In this document: piece after piece, positions 1 to 12,500 of the stretch
Layout: every line of letters starts with the position of its first letter
How positions within the stretch are numbered: the stretch's first letter is position 1
DNA from: Lytechinus pictus
Taxonomy: Eukaryota; Echinodermata; Echinoidea; Temnopleuroida; Toxopneustidae
Length of the DNA stretch: 64,000 bases
Assembly: GCF_037042905.1 (NCBI RefSeq)
Contig: NC_087256.1
Span: forward strand, 26,679,501-26,743,500
Direction of reading: 5' to 3'
Program-made: the position numbers and the translations under genes
Notes under the pieces: model-generated
The model's database searches: none
Told to the model about the DNA's origin: nothing
Seen by the model: only the letters and a program-made list of their open reading frames with translations

Positions 1-126
1 TCCATTTTACCCATGCTCAAGCAGGGTTACTTTCCTATGCAAATGAGACATTGTAGCCGCTACAGTTGAGTGAAGAGATAGAGAGAGGGAGACAGACAGA
101 GTAATAGAGAGGGGGAGAGAGAGGGG

Positions 127-164
<38 letters not shown>

Positions 165-515
165 GGAAGAGAGGAGGGGAAGGGTGGAGAGGATGGGCTA
201 CCAAAAGATAACCAGTGAAAGCTTCTGCAAATGATCTTCTAATCTCTATTTCGATAGGAAGTGAACACTGCCACAAAGTTAGGGGATGCTCAGAAAATTG
301 AGCAAAATATTATCATCACATGTGACCCGGGGGGGGGGGGGGGGGGGGTAGTGGGATGGGGGTTATGTGGCACTGACACCTCCGAACCTGTTTAAATAAT
401 TTTTACCTGAACATTGAATACATCAGACACATTCATTCATACAGGCATTTATGTTACACAAAATATATATAGCTTGTCAGCTATTTGCATGAGATACATG
501 TATCACAAAAACTAA
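1..515. repeat. Simple-sequence flank: (GA)n tract and a 20-base G run
   Basis: Bases ~75-185 are an almost pure purine tract of GAGAGA and GGGGAG; 329-348 is an uninterrupted run of about 20 G. The 89-residue LSLSLS frame on the minus strand is a by-product of the GA tract. No gene is seen. Confidence 0.85.
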
Positions 516-661
516 AGGAAAAGTCCACCCCAACAAAAAGTTGATTCTCATAAAAAGAGAAAAATCCAACAAGCATAACACTGAAAATTTCATCAAAATC
601 GGATGTAATATGAGAAAGTAATGACAATTTTAAGTTTCGCTTAATTTCACAAAACAGTTAA

Positions 662-1844
662 AGGGATGGTCCAGGCTGAAAATATTTATATCTTAATACA
701 TAGAGTAGAATTCACTGAGCAAAATGCCGAAAATTTAATCAAAATCGGATAACAAATGATAAAGTTATTAAAGTTTAAAATTTAGCAGTATTTTGTGAAA
801 ACAGTCGTCATGAATATTCATTAGGTGGGCTGATGATGTCACATCTCCACTTTCCGTCTTCTTATGTTATTACATAAAATCATAATTTTTTCATTATTTC
901 ATACTTGTGTGAATAATATGTCTCCCTTATAATGAAATAAGTTGCAGCAATAAATATCTAATGCACTAAATCAGTTGTCAATCCAATTTTTCTAGTTCTT
1001 GGAGGAAAAAATTTGAATAAACTTGATTTCATATAATAAAATACAAAAGAACAAGTGGAGATGTGACATCATCAGCCCACCTAATGAATATTCATGACGA
1101 CTGTTTTCACAAAATATTGCTAAACTTTAAAATTCGAAAACTTTTTTATTTGTTATCCGATTTTGATGAAATTTTCTGCATTTTGGTCAGTGAATTCTAC
1201 TCTATTTATTAAAGGGGAATCCAGCCTTGGCCATAAAATGCTGTGTGGGGAAGGAGAAAAATAAATGAAACAGAATGGTGAAACTTTGAAAGAAATCGGA
1301 CAAGCAATACGAAAGTTATAGCTGCTTTAAAATTGAGCTCACTAATACTATGTAGATTTCAAATTGGCAACTGGGTAAGTAAATTATGACAAGGGGCAAG
1401 GACAACTTTCCCATATAGGCCATGTACTTTATTATCAGGGATTTGTGGTTTTCTCCTAAGTACCCATTCCCCTAGGGCAGTAATCCAAATATAACCCATG
1501 TAGTATATTGGTTTATATCCTCATGAAAGAAAAATACAATTTGAAATAAAACTTTTGGGAAAAATGACATTTTAGCCATAATATGTATTGGAGTACATGG
1601 AAGAGTAGTCCTTGCCTTACATCACTATGACATCCCATATGCGGCCAATTTGAAGTCTCCATGGGTATAGTGATTACCAATATTTACACGTTTTAAAAAT
1701 TCATAACTTTCTTGTTGTTTGTCCAATATTGTTCAAACTTTCACCTATCAACTTGTCTGATTTTTCTTTTCCTTATAAAAACAAGTTTTTATTTGGGTTG
1801 GATTCCCCTTTAAGCTATACATACTTTCAGCCTGGACCATCCCT
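662..1844. mobile_element. TTAA-type palindromic element, family B (copy 1, interrupted), nested in A
   Basis: The termini AGGGATGGTCC and GGACCATCCCT are flanked by TTAA at 658-661 and 1845-1848. Long inner inverted repeats meet around GGTGGGCTGATGATGTCACAT and its complement. It is non-coding and interrupted near its right end by family C. Confidence 0.9.
1213..1809. mobile_element. TTAA-type palindromic element, family C, nested in B
   Basis: Termini AGGGGAATCCAGCC and the inverted TTGGATTCCCCT, with TTAA at 1209-1212 and 1810-1813. Length 597 bases, non-coding. Intact B copies show the empty site TTTATTAAGCTAT. Confidence 0.9.
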
Positions 1845-2799
1845 TTAAATGCACATCCTGGTCGGTATGCAAATGAGGAGACTGATGAAATCATCCACTC
1901 ACTATTTCTTTTGTATTTCCTAATATGAAATCTAAAATATTCTAATATTCTCCTCATTACCATGTGAAACAAAGTCTTATTCCTCCCTGAACATGTTTAA
2001 TTACCATTCTTTTAACAGTTTATGGTTGTCAAGTTGGTCCTTGTTGTCAAATCTGTAAAAATTGCAATATTGCATAATTCAAACAATAAAAAACAAAATA
2101 AATAGTGAGTGAGGGACATCATCAACTCTCTCATTTGCATGTCTCTGAGTTGTGCATATAACTGTTTTGTGAAATTAAGCAAAACTTTAAATATAACTTT
2201 CTTATTTTACATCCAATTTTGATGAAATTTTCAGCATTGTGCTTGTTTGATTATTCTCTATTGATCAAATCAACATTTTTCTGGACTTGACCTTAAAATT
2301 TCAGGACTCCTGTTAATTCCTTAATGGAATATGGTAAAACCGTCATTTGTTTCTCGCATTCTACTGCTTTCATAAAACCAAATTACATGCATTGTCAGGA
2401 CTTCCCCCTTTAACCTTTTGTTTTTGAGATACAACAAATTTATCATACCATCATAATTATGTTCTTGCTGGTAAAATACAAAGGCAAAATAAATGAAACA
2501 ATTGTCCTTAAAGTTATTGTCATCATTATCATTAATTAAGTCATATTTTGCTCAAAAAGAAAGACAAAAAAATCTCATTAATATAATCTCCGGACTTGAC
2601 AAGCTTTTATCCTGGACAAGCATTCATGAGCACAGAGGTCATACACTTTAAGATATAAATGGGCATTTCATTGAAATGAAATAGATCAATATACTTTTGA
2701 AGTTATGACATTTCAAAAACTAACTTTGGTTTAAATTTCAATGTTGACTCTCTCATCAGAAAAGGGGAGCCTATTATATTCTCATTCTGCTACACAGGC

Positions 2800-2975
2800 G
2801 AGACAAAAATGCTTTATTGACCCAGGGTAGCCACTTCGGTTATGGAACTGATCTACCAGTCGGCAGTACATAACATAGCACTTTACTACTTCTCCAATCT
2901 GAACACCAAGCTAAAAGCAGAATGTTCAATCTATTGAAAGTCTTTGGTATGACTCGGCCAGAGATCATTACTCAC
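2800..2975 (-). mobile_element. SINE, 5'-truncated, antisense
   Basis: The reverse complement reads GAGTCATACCAAAGAC...GACTGGTAGATCAG...GAAGTGGCTACCCTGGGT, matching the body and tail of the full SINE at 8229-8471. The tRNA-like head is missing. Confidence 0.75.
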
Positions 2976-3031
2976 AATCTCCCGTTATTTAATGAGGCAG
3001 ACTGCAGCGGAGTCACATGCATGCACATTAA

Positions 3032-3535
3032 AGGGAAGTTGACCCTGATGAAAAGTTTATTGAAAAAATAGCAGAAGAAATAATTAAAAAATATTGCTGA
3101 AGGCTTGAGTAAAATCTATCAAAGAATAAAAAATTCTTAGAAATTTTTATATTTTGATTTGTGATGTCATATGCGAGCAGCTTTTCTACATATCATATGG
3201 CAAAAAAATCAGTGAAATGTCATTTACTCAGTAAATTTAAAATGATTTTTACTGTACCTTCAGTATATCAATAGACAAACTATCTTTTCACACCAGTTGC
3301 TAAAAGGAAAACAAAAATAAGTCATCACAAACCATTAAAAATTTTGATATTTTATACATTACATAGCATATGGGGCAGCTGCTCGTTTATGATGTCACAA
3401 ATCCAAAACATAAAATTATAATAACTTCCCTTAATCTTTAATTTTAATGGATTTTCCTCAAACCTTCACCCGTATTTAAAAAAAAAACAATTTCTGCTAT
3501 TTTTACAACAAACTCTTCTTCTTGGTGAACTTCCC
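3032..3535. mobile_element. TTAA-type palindromic element, family E
   Basis: The left end is TTAA plus AGGGAAGTTGACCC and the right end GGTGAACTTCCCC, with inner inverted repeats around TGATGTCATATGCGAGCAGC and its complement. The right TTAA is decayed. Confidence 0.75.
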
Positions 3536-6159
3536 CATGTGGTTTTTCAAATAATTGTCTAAATTACATCATCCTTGGTTTTATTATATTTCAATAGAAA
3601 ATGGGAAAGTTGAATTGATTACTGATACATACTGAATACCTGGGCATTTAACTTTGAAATCTTGTAAAAAAAAAAAATACTCAGGGATACATTCTAAACA
3701 TGAAGCTGCTTCTAATAGTACACACGTGATCAAAAGCAAGGTCTACAAAATAAATCCAAAGTATCCCCATTTCAGTGCAATCATATTTGATTTGTATTAA
3801 CACTTAAATCCCATCCCAAACCAAATTTATCAAAATTACGATATGAAAGCTCATGGGGAAATTCTTTAAGTAAACTAGATGTATCACTTTATGCCATCAA
3901 GTCTATGGTTTTACTAGCTCTGGTAGCAAATGTATGTATGTGTTTTCTATGTGCTTTGTCTGTTTATAAATTGGGTGATTAAGGATTGTACCTTTAAGTG
4001 AGTAAATATTTGAGTGAGTAAACATACATGTATTTATGCCTAAATTGCCAATAATTGATAATTTTTTTTTAATGAATTGTGAATATTATATACATCATAT
4101 GAAAGAGAGTTTAATTAAAAATCACTTGATATCATTTTTGAAGTGTTAACATGTATAATTTACTCACACAACTTCACAGTGACCTCAGCTCATGATTAAT
4201 TTAATACTCGTAATTGAAGGAGTTGCCGCCTTTCATAAACAAATATAAAAATTCTTCCACCACATAATGTGATATATCTTTGCATCGAATTGCACATGGT
4301 AAGAGTAGATAGTTTGAAGAGATGGAACACAAGCTAGATTTGAAATCGCTTTGCTTAATCGCATATTATCAATTTCGAAATAAAGAAGGGCAAATAAAAA
4401 GCAGGAGAAAGAAAACATCCTTGCAAGGGGATAGGAGTTTAATGTGCAATATCTTTTCAGAGTAGGATTATAAAAATTCATCCATCTTTGAAACCTCAAA
4501 GATATTTGAGAGTGCAGAGCAGCCAACCATTGATTACAATTTAGTAATTAATACACCATGCAGAAGCTAAAAATTCATTAATTTGGGATAGAATGTGTAA
4601 TTTATTAGGCGGTACCAAGTTCCCAGAAAGACAATATGATACCGCACTCTGTAGTATATTTGCAAATAAATGTAAGTAAATTCACATACAGATGTACATG
4701 AACGGATACTGAAAGGTTGCAGTAGCTCCCATCCCCTCCAAAATTTTGAAAACTTACTTTTTTTACTCAAAATGTCCACAAAATTCACCAAGTGTGCACA
4801 CAATCATTCGATTCCACTTTAGAAAATGTAAAAGTACCCCATGGCAAGATCTTTCGCTTCACTCCCTTGCTTTTAATTTTCTTTAAAATTTTTACAGGTC
4901 CTTCTCCCCCCCCCCCCCGAAAAAAAGTCTGCGTACATATAGGCCATGTTTGAACAAGTTTAAAGGTGTCCCTTTTTTAAAGAAGGCTGAAGAGTCACTT
5001 TAATATGACTAGAAATAGAGCAAGTTCATGGGATACATGTATTATGTGTTTACTGTATATCTAACGCATGCATGCCTACTGGTGCTTAACTAAGTAATTA
5101 CTGAGAGAGCATTTGTAGCTTTGTGAAGTGATCTCGAATTTGCAATTATGGATTTTTCTGAATGGCATTGGCTGCACAGCAGAGTATACATACATACTCA
5201 CAAGGTCTGTGGTTCAAATCGTTTGACTGTCATTGAGAATAGAAATGCTTGTTCGCCACACTTTTCATGTACTTGCCAACAATTCTAAGATATATTTCAA
5301 TTCAATCTGACTAACAGTGTTCTAAAAACTGATGGGCATGGATACATGTAACTGTACTTACACATAAAATGAAATACAAAACATGTATGTAATGATTTTA
5401 TCCCACCCTGGGTACCTGGGGATGTATATAATTGCATTTTTTACAGATGTCTATAAACAAACAGAAACACGATTATCAATTTGTTGGGACCGACCTTTCA
5501 CATCTCCATCAAAATGACGCGACCTACATGTAGGCGCCGAAAAAGTGACTTCTGGGACATGCAGATTGATTAAAGGAGCAAGCCACAGTGCTCAAGTAGT
5601 GGTATTATATGTAGGAAAAATAATTTATAGCCTTTTATCAAAAGTTTACCCCCCAAAAAATCCCCAAAATGGGAATTAGTACTAGAATCGAAAGTAATGT
5701 TTTTGCAGGTTAATACTATGCTGGCAAAACAATGACCATTTTCTATGTTGCCATCATCTTCCCGCAGTCCCACACAGACTAATGGCCTGTAGCTGATTCC
5801 TCACATCCGAAATTATTATACCATGTTACAGTTAAATGGTATGAAACTGTGAGCTGAGGGAAGTTCAATCTATTCATGATTCTACATGCGTATACAGCTG
5901 ATCAAATTTATGCCTACTAGGCTAAATAAAGTCCTCACCAGAAAGAGAATATAGGAAGGCATAGCCAGGGGGTGGTTTCATAAAGCTGTTAGTAAATCAT
6001 GCATGACTTTATGAATGACTGGTAGCCCTTTCTTGTGCTAAATGTGACACCTCAAATTTACACATTTAAAATAATTGGAGTGTTCCCTCCCTAACCCTAA
6101 TCAAATTTGAATAATATTGAATTGTCCATTCCAACGAGAAGTTTAATCTACAGAGGTCT

Positions 6160-6431
6160 GGGCCCCGTCTTACAAAGAGTTACAATTGATCCAATCAACT
6201 TTAACTATGGAAAGCCAGCAACACCAACATCTAAGATGCCTGTTTTTTCAATATGTTTCCAAGATATGATGTAAAATCATAATCTATTGTGGTATTTATA
6301 ATTCAGTGTCTTCCGCTTTGTTTACAAAGAACACAGTGCAATCTTTTTTGTAGGAAAATAATAACAATGATGTAATTCAATATACTTGAGGTTGGTTCGA
6401 TCAATCGCAGCTCTTTGTCAGACAGGACCCC
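6160..6431. mobile_element. Palindromic MITE, family G (GGGCCCCGTCTTACAAAGAG), copy 1
   Basis: Inverted ends GGGCCCCGTCTTACAAAGAG and CTCTTTGTCAGACAGGACCC with GATCCAATCAA-like inner repeats. It lies 120 bases past the DCAF10 stop, probably in its 3' UTR. Confidence 0.75.
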
Positions 6432-6549
6432 GATTTCAACTTTAGCTGACGGGAATCGAGATGATTGAGAATCTGACTACTAAGCATCCAAGAAAGGATC
6501 ACCAGTCGTGTGTGACTCACAAACAGCTTTAGGAAACATTGCCCCGGTG

Positions 6550-9500
6550 TTATAAGTACGGATGATGGAACACCACTTTTCCTTCCAGGCATCCGCTGAC
6601 GAGTAGACACTGCGTTGGTGAGAAACGAGATGTAAGAACGGTCGCTCGATGACAAGATACGAGTTTAACCTGTTTCAGTCCCTGAGGCCCAGCGGGGGGG
6701 TTGGTGTATTGTATGTCGCAGAGTTCACTACACTGAGTATTAAAGGCAAGCAGGCGCACCCCGTGGCTGAACGAGGAACAGATGATGCGGCCGTCGGGAC
6801 TTATACTGAGTTCCTTGATGTAGCCTTTGCCATCGTTTGGCTCCACAGCGTAATAGAGTAGTCTTTGTTTGGCTTTGAAAGGAGAAAATTGTCTCTGGCT
6901 TGGATCCTGCTTAGGTTCATCATCGGGAATAGAAGTCTCTTGTAAATCATGCACACAGGTCAACTGGAACCAAAAAAGAAGCGTTAAAGAGATGAACTAA
7001 CCTCGTCAAACATATGAAATAGTTTGTTTCTGATGGAATGGGAGGGATACCTCCTCATATTGTATCAACAATACCTTGATTTTTTTTATAGACAAGATGG
7101 ATGCCACTAAAAAGGTGACAAATAATTGAAGTTTGCCAAAGCCATGAGAGCACCCAGCAGACAGGTCACGTGGGTGGCCCAGTGCCATGTCATGTGATTA
7201 CACCATTCTGGGCAATATTGTATTTCATTTTTACTCTTCTTTTTTTTTATTATAAAATTATCAGCTGGGGAGTGTTTCATCAACATTTTCATCCGACAAG
7301 TTGTCAGATCTGACATCTTTCTCTGATGTTGATTGGCTGAGAGGTACTGTTACTATGGTAACTGTCGGATAAAGTGGGACTTGTCAGATAAAACGTCCGA
7401 CAAGTCCTTTCATGAAACGCTGCCCTGATTTTTCACACTTTTTTTAATCAGACCCATAACTTAGGATTTAGGGAAAGAAGCTGTGTGCACTAGTGCCAAT
7501 GGTGAATCTTGGCACATATCAAGTTCAACAACAGCTCCTACCAAATCTGCCTTTACAAATAAAGGCAAGTGTCCATTCTTTGATATGCACAAACTTGCAA
7601 ATGCTTTTAAAATGTACCTTGTCATCTTTTCAAAATTCTTGACATATTCAGTTCTGCATGCACACGTCCTGCACAGGTACACTGTAATAAATGCCCTTGA
7701 ATATAACGTTAAGTTGTGCTGGTAGGTTGGGCTTGAACATGTATGTTGCTTGAGTATATCCTCCCCCATATAAATAAGCTTACCTCTTGGTCCTCCTCTG
7801 TAGTGGTATACCGAGACACCATACACCAGCCTTGTGGATGAACAACTAAAGACGATATACACTCCGCAAACCCCTCCTCCGGAAAGTCCATCACGATCTC
7901 CGGCCGATTCCACGACCGATGAAACAAATGGTTATGTTCGTGTTCCTTCAATTCCTCTTTGGCTTCATCCAACAAAAGGTCACAATATTCTGAAGGTTCA
8001 AATTCATCAAAGTCCGTTGCCAAGGACGTAAGGTCAAGGTCATGGATCACCAGGTAGTAACCTTCTGATGTTGACATGATGAGCTTGGAGGAGTCGGGTG
8101 TGAGGCGCGTCCGCATCAGACTCTCCAGGTGGAACAGTTTGGTGTATTGCATCTCATCCTGATACCTACAGTGTGAGTGTATGAAGATAATGCAAGACGC
8201 AATAAAACTTTATTTAGGCTTAATACAGGTCAGAGGCTCAGTGGTAGAGCGCCCGCCTCATGAAATGGAGGTCGTGGGTTTGATCCCTGTCCGAGTCATA
8301 CCAAAGACTTACAAAATGTGACCTTCTGTATTCTTGCTAGGCGCTCAGCATTTAGATTGGAGTTCAAGGGTAATAATAACATATTAGGTTATGCAGGGCC
8401 CACTGGTAGAGTAGATTCCTAGCTGAAGTGGCTACCCTGGGTAGATAAACCGTTATTATTATTTTTTTTTTATCTACAAGCAATCATGACCATTATCAGC
8501 ATTGTGCTTTATCAGTCGTCCTTTAGGCTCTTTACTTAAATGATGGTCTTTTTTTCAATCTGAGGAATGTTGCAGGAATTTGCAATCAACATAACTCCAA
8601 AAATCAAATGCAACTTGATTTCCCAGTTCCAAGCAAATAGAGCACATTTGGGACTTGCATTCAACTTTTTAAGTTGCATTTGTCAGCTTACACCTCCTTT
8701 CATAAACTAACAGAGTTTATCACAATCTGACTTTCAACTGACCAGAAGAAAAATGTTTTTCAGTATCAATTTGAAATTTTCAGTAGTCTTGATGTGTCCG
8801 ACCTCAAAACAACTTAGATATTTTCCAATCTCATCCTGAATGGGAAATTTGATATATAAAATCATATTAGATGATGATCTAATCTACGTGTACCTCTTAC
8901 CATAAGATTCTTCTTTCTGTTTTTCAAGGACACACTGTGAAGCATCACAAAATTGGCAAGTTTGATCACTTACCTATTGATGTCCCAGGCAAGAACATTG
9001 CCATCAAAGGCCGATGTGACGAGAAGACCAGACTTTTGACAGTATTCTATGCTCTTCACCCAATTACTGTGACCTTTCAGTGTGCAGATCTTACGCTTGA
9101 GGTTACGTATATCCCACAATGCAATGGTCTTGTCGTCTGACCCGGATGCAAAGGTACGGCTGTCTAAAAATCTTTAGGGGGGATGAATAACAGAATGTCA
9201 TTGATTGTTGTCACATGAATGATCAACCAACTTGGTTGCCATCTTCAACAGAAGAGATTTAATAGTTCTAACCTGTCCATATTTTACTGCCTACTAAATA
9301 AATAAAAAAGACACTTGACAGTTCAAATGTTGATTAGCATTTTTTTTTTCCATAGCACTATTTCTTGGCAAGTCATATATTTCAAATTCATTCAAATAAA
9401 AATACTGTTAAAAATGAAAAGATGACAGGAAAAAATTGGGAACATGTTTCGGCACTTCAGATTTCAGTCCCATGCAAACCTATTATAATTTTTTTTTTTG

Positions 9501-12500
9501 TGCAATCAAATTACATGTAGCCAACAAGACAAAATACATACCTGATACAGTTAACACAATCACTGTGAGCATTAGGTATCTTGGTGATCAACTTGGCAGA
9601 TATAGGATCAAACAGTTGCATTGCTTCCCCTTCATATGCTGTCACTAATGTGTCACTGTTTAGGAGAAAATATTTAAAAAATATTTGTTAATTTCCAAGT
9701 TTGTCTCAAAATCTCAGATTGTTTGAAAATCTCATTTGATTTATTTTTCATTTGAACATTAACATGACACTGTTGATTCAGGATAAAGCTTTAAAGTTCT
9801 TTTAACATTTTCTTCCAGAAAATAAACACATGATGCATCACTTGTGCCAGTCATTGATCCTTTTATCAGGCCCAGGCAACAGCTAAATAGACTTTTGTAT
9901 CCAGCCGTAATCATCTAATGGCATCTTTTCTCCTCATTGATTTTAGCAACCTACTTTTTGCTTAAGTTTGCAAGCACAGATTGAAGTCTAAAATACCTAA
10001 TAAATCAATAACCTTCATTTAAGCAACACTGAGCAAAGTGTTTGCTATATTGGAAAGAATAATAATTGGGCATTAGAGCTGGAAACAAATGTTTGTTAGT
10101 TCCAAAATATGAACTGCACCAAATTAAATACCGGTAACAAAATCAACACCATTCATGCTATTCATTTAATGATATTTTTGCATGCATTTGTGTCATGATT
10201 GTTGCCTACATATTTATTCATTAGTACTCTTGTCAGTCTTGACTCGTCTTATCTCAACTACTGAACTAGCAAGCATGGCAAGTAGCACTGCATTAATATT
10301 AGTGTCTATTCAGAGAGTAAAAATCATTTTTCAAACTTATGCTGTAGATCTATGCAAATTTAAATTCTGGTAGGCCTACAAGCGATTGGTATCACGGGTA
10401 TGCTGATTAATATTTACGGTTCAAAAACAGAAGTCAAAAGTAGAGACTAGAGTAGTAGATGTCTAAGTCTAACGTTACTCAACATGATGACCACTCACAC
10501 AACATGCGAGGTTAGTATACTAACCTCGCACAACGCATGTCATTTCATAATGAATTTTGACGTTTTCATTCATCACACGAATGTGAGAATATGAAACACG
10601 CCTAAATCTTCACAATATACTAAATTTAGTAATCTTAATCTTATAATGTAATCTAATTTTAAAAATCAGCACGAACTTATCTATAAAAATGGATTTTAAA
10701 CGCTTACCTCCAAATCTCAGCCAGTTACTCCGTCCGATCCTTAATACTGCGGTGGAAATTACGCAAACAACAATCGAAATGCGAATTTTTCCTATCGAAC
10801 AGTCTAGATTCGAGTCGCCGGCGCATAATAGGAAATGTCACGTATAATCGCTGATGGCGCTACATCATAAAATAACGCTGAACAGCGAAAAAAAGGCGGA
10901 GCGCCTAGAACGCAGCCAGCAGTACAGCTGATCTGACGTAAACGACGTAAAAAAGCAAGTTTATTAAATAATATCGCGCGCCCTCTCTGTGCGTATAGAG
11001 AGAACCAGCTAATCGGGGCCATGCTTGCTTCGACATCAAGAAAAATCATCGATATAAAGTACCAGAAAGACAGAGAGGAATTGAAATTGGCTTCATATCG
11101 TTCGGTAAGTTTCATATCCAAAGCCACTCATGGGTTCAATGCATCTCGGGTGCGAAGGATTCATATGCACATGGTGCACGCGAATCTTTCACACCCTTTT
11201 TACTAAAATAACTATGCCATTACAGTTTACCTAAAGTTTCTAATTGTGCTATGACACTTTCCGAACCATATGGATCGTTTGTTGACTTCTCTTTGCTGTT
11301 TTTTTAAGAAAAAAAAAGCATTTTCTCGTGATCTTCACGTAGATGCCGCCGGATCATCGTGGGTATCAACTTTTGCCTAAAGAGGGCGCGCGATATTATT
11401 CACAAGACGTTTGTTTACGGTTCTGCAGCTTGTACTGCTAGCTGCATTTTAGACGCTTGGCATTATATTCCTCTTTCTGTTTTTTTTTTTTTTTTTGCTG
11501 TCAAGCGGTATTTTCTATTGTAACGCCATCAGCAATGATGAAATGTAAAGAGTCGCCTTGAAATGAAGAAAAATTGTGTCACATTAATTTGTTAGTTTGT
11601 TTCCTATTTTTTTGCCCTTTTTCTTCTTCCTCATCTATGATCAAAGGTGAATACCTTTTTTTGATATCTGTTCTAAAAGCTGGACATTTTAAATATTTTG
11701 TTCAAATAAATAAATCAACAGGATAGTAATCAAAATGCGATAGAGCTGCCCGAGCTGAAAATTCTGATACAAGGACTTGAAAATAAAACATTCTGAGCAC
11801 TTTTTATAACCATGATGAGGAGACCTATATGTATATATATATATATATATACCGGTATGTATATGAAATAAGCTAACACGAAAAAAAGACGTTTTGGGGA
11901 CTGTTAAATAAGAATTCATGAGTGGGATAGGTAACTATCTATTCTATTCTTGTTCGTTTTCTATTATTATTTGTGTGTTGTGTTTATTTTTCTTGAAGCA
12001 CCAAAAGGTGGACATGTCCGATAAAATATATTAACGAAGTCATGCACCATTATTATCATAAGCTAACGGATCAAAATGCGAGCGTGAAACGTGAGCTTCT
12101 TTTTTTCTTAATTCAGTCTTAACGATACTTTTTCATCATATATATAGGTGAATCTCATGATTCAAAATGATAAATGCTTGTCGCACGGGCAGAAATAGCG
12201 GGACCAACAGTTATTTTCAATATTCCGAACTGCATTCTGGACGTTGTATAAGCACCTTTGTATAACAATTAAAAGGGTAGGCCTATTTACCTTACAAATT
12301 ATGCGAGCGCTGAACTTTTGGACATTTAATCCTCAACAAATGGACATTCTAAGCATTTTTAAAATATGAACAACATCATAACTGTCACTTACAAAATGAT
12401 GCCAGCGCGAAGCTCGCACTTATAATTTTTGATATTGATGACAGGACTGCATCTAAATGAAAAATAATGCGAGGGCATTTGCGCTTAAGATTTAAATTTG

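Larger units (their letters stand above)
516..2293. mobile_element. TTAA-type palindromic element, family A (copy 1, interrupted)
   Basis: The left end reads AGGAAAAGTCCACCCC and the right end TCTGGACTTGACCT, the family-A termini (complete form at 26341-26909: AGGTCAAGTCCACC...GGTGGACTTGTCCT between TTAA). It holds no coding capacity. It is split at a TTAA by family B (662-1844). Confidence 0.85.
2294..6159. other. Intergenic stretch, no gene seen
   Basis: AT-rich unique-looking DNA except for a SINE piece (2800-2975) and a TTAA element (3032-3535). Frames such as 4233-4526 and 4567-4803 have no recognisable protein features. A C run lies near 4907. Confidence 0.7.

Noticed and set aside
8229-8302. 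Functional tRNA gene
   Set aside because: A and B boxes are present, but the acceptor stem does not close and the sequence runs into a SINE body and tail.
9163-9163. Alternative start of DCAF10 exon 3 at the AG eight bases further in
   Set aside because: It would shift the frame; the AG at 9173-9172 restores RFLDSRTFASGSDD and matches the family.
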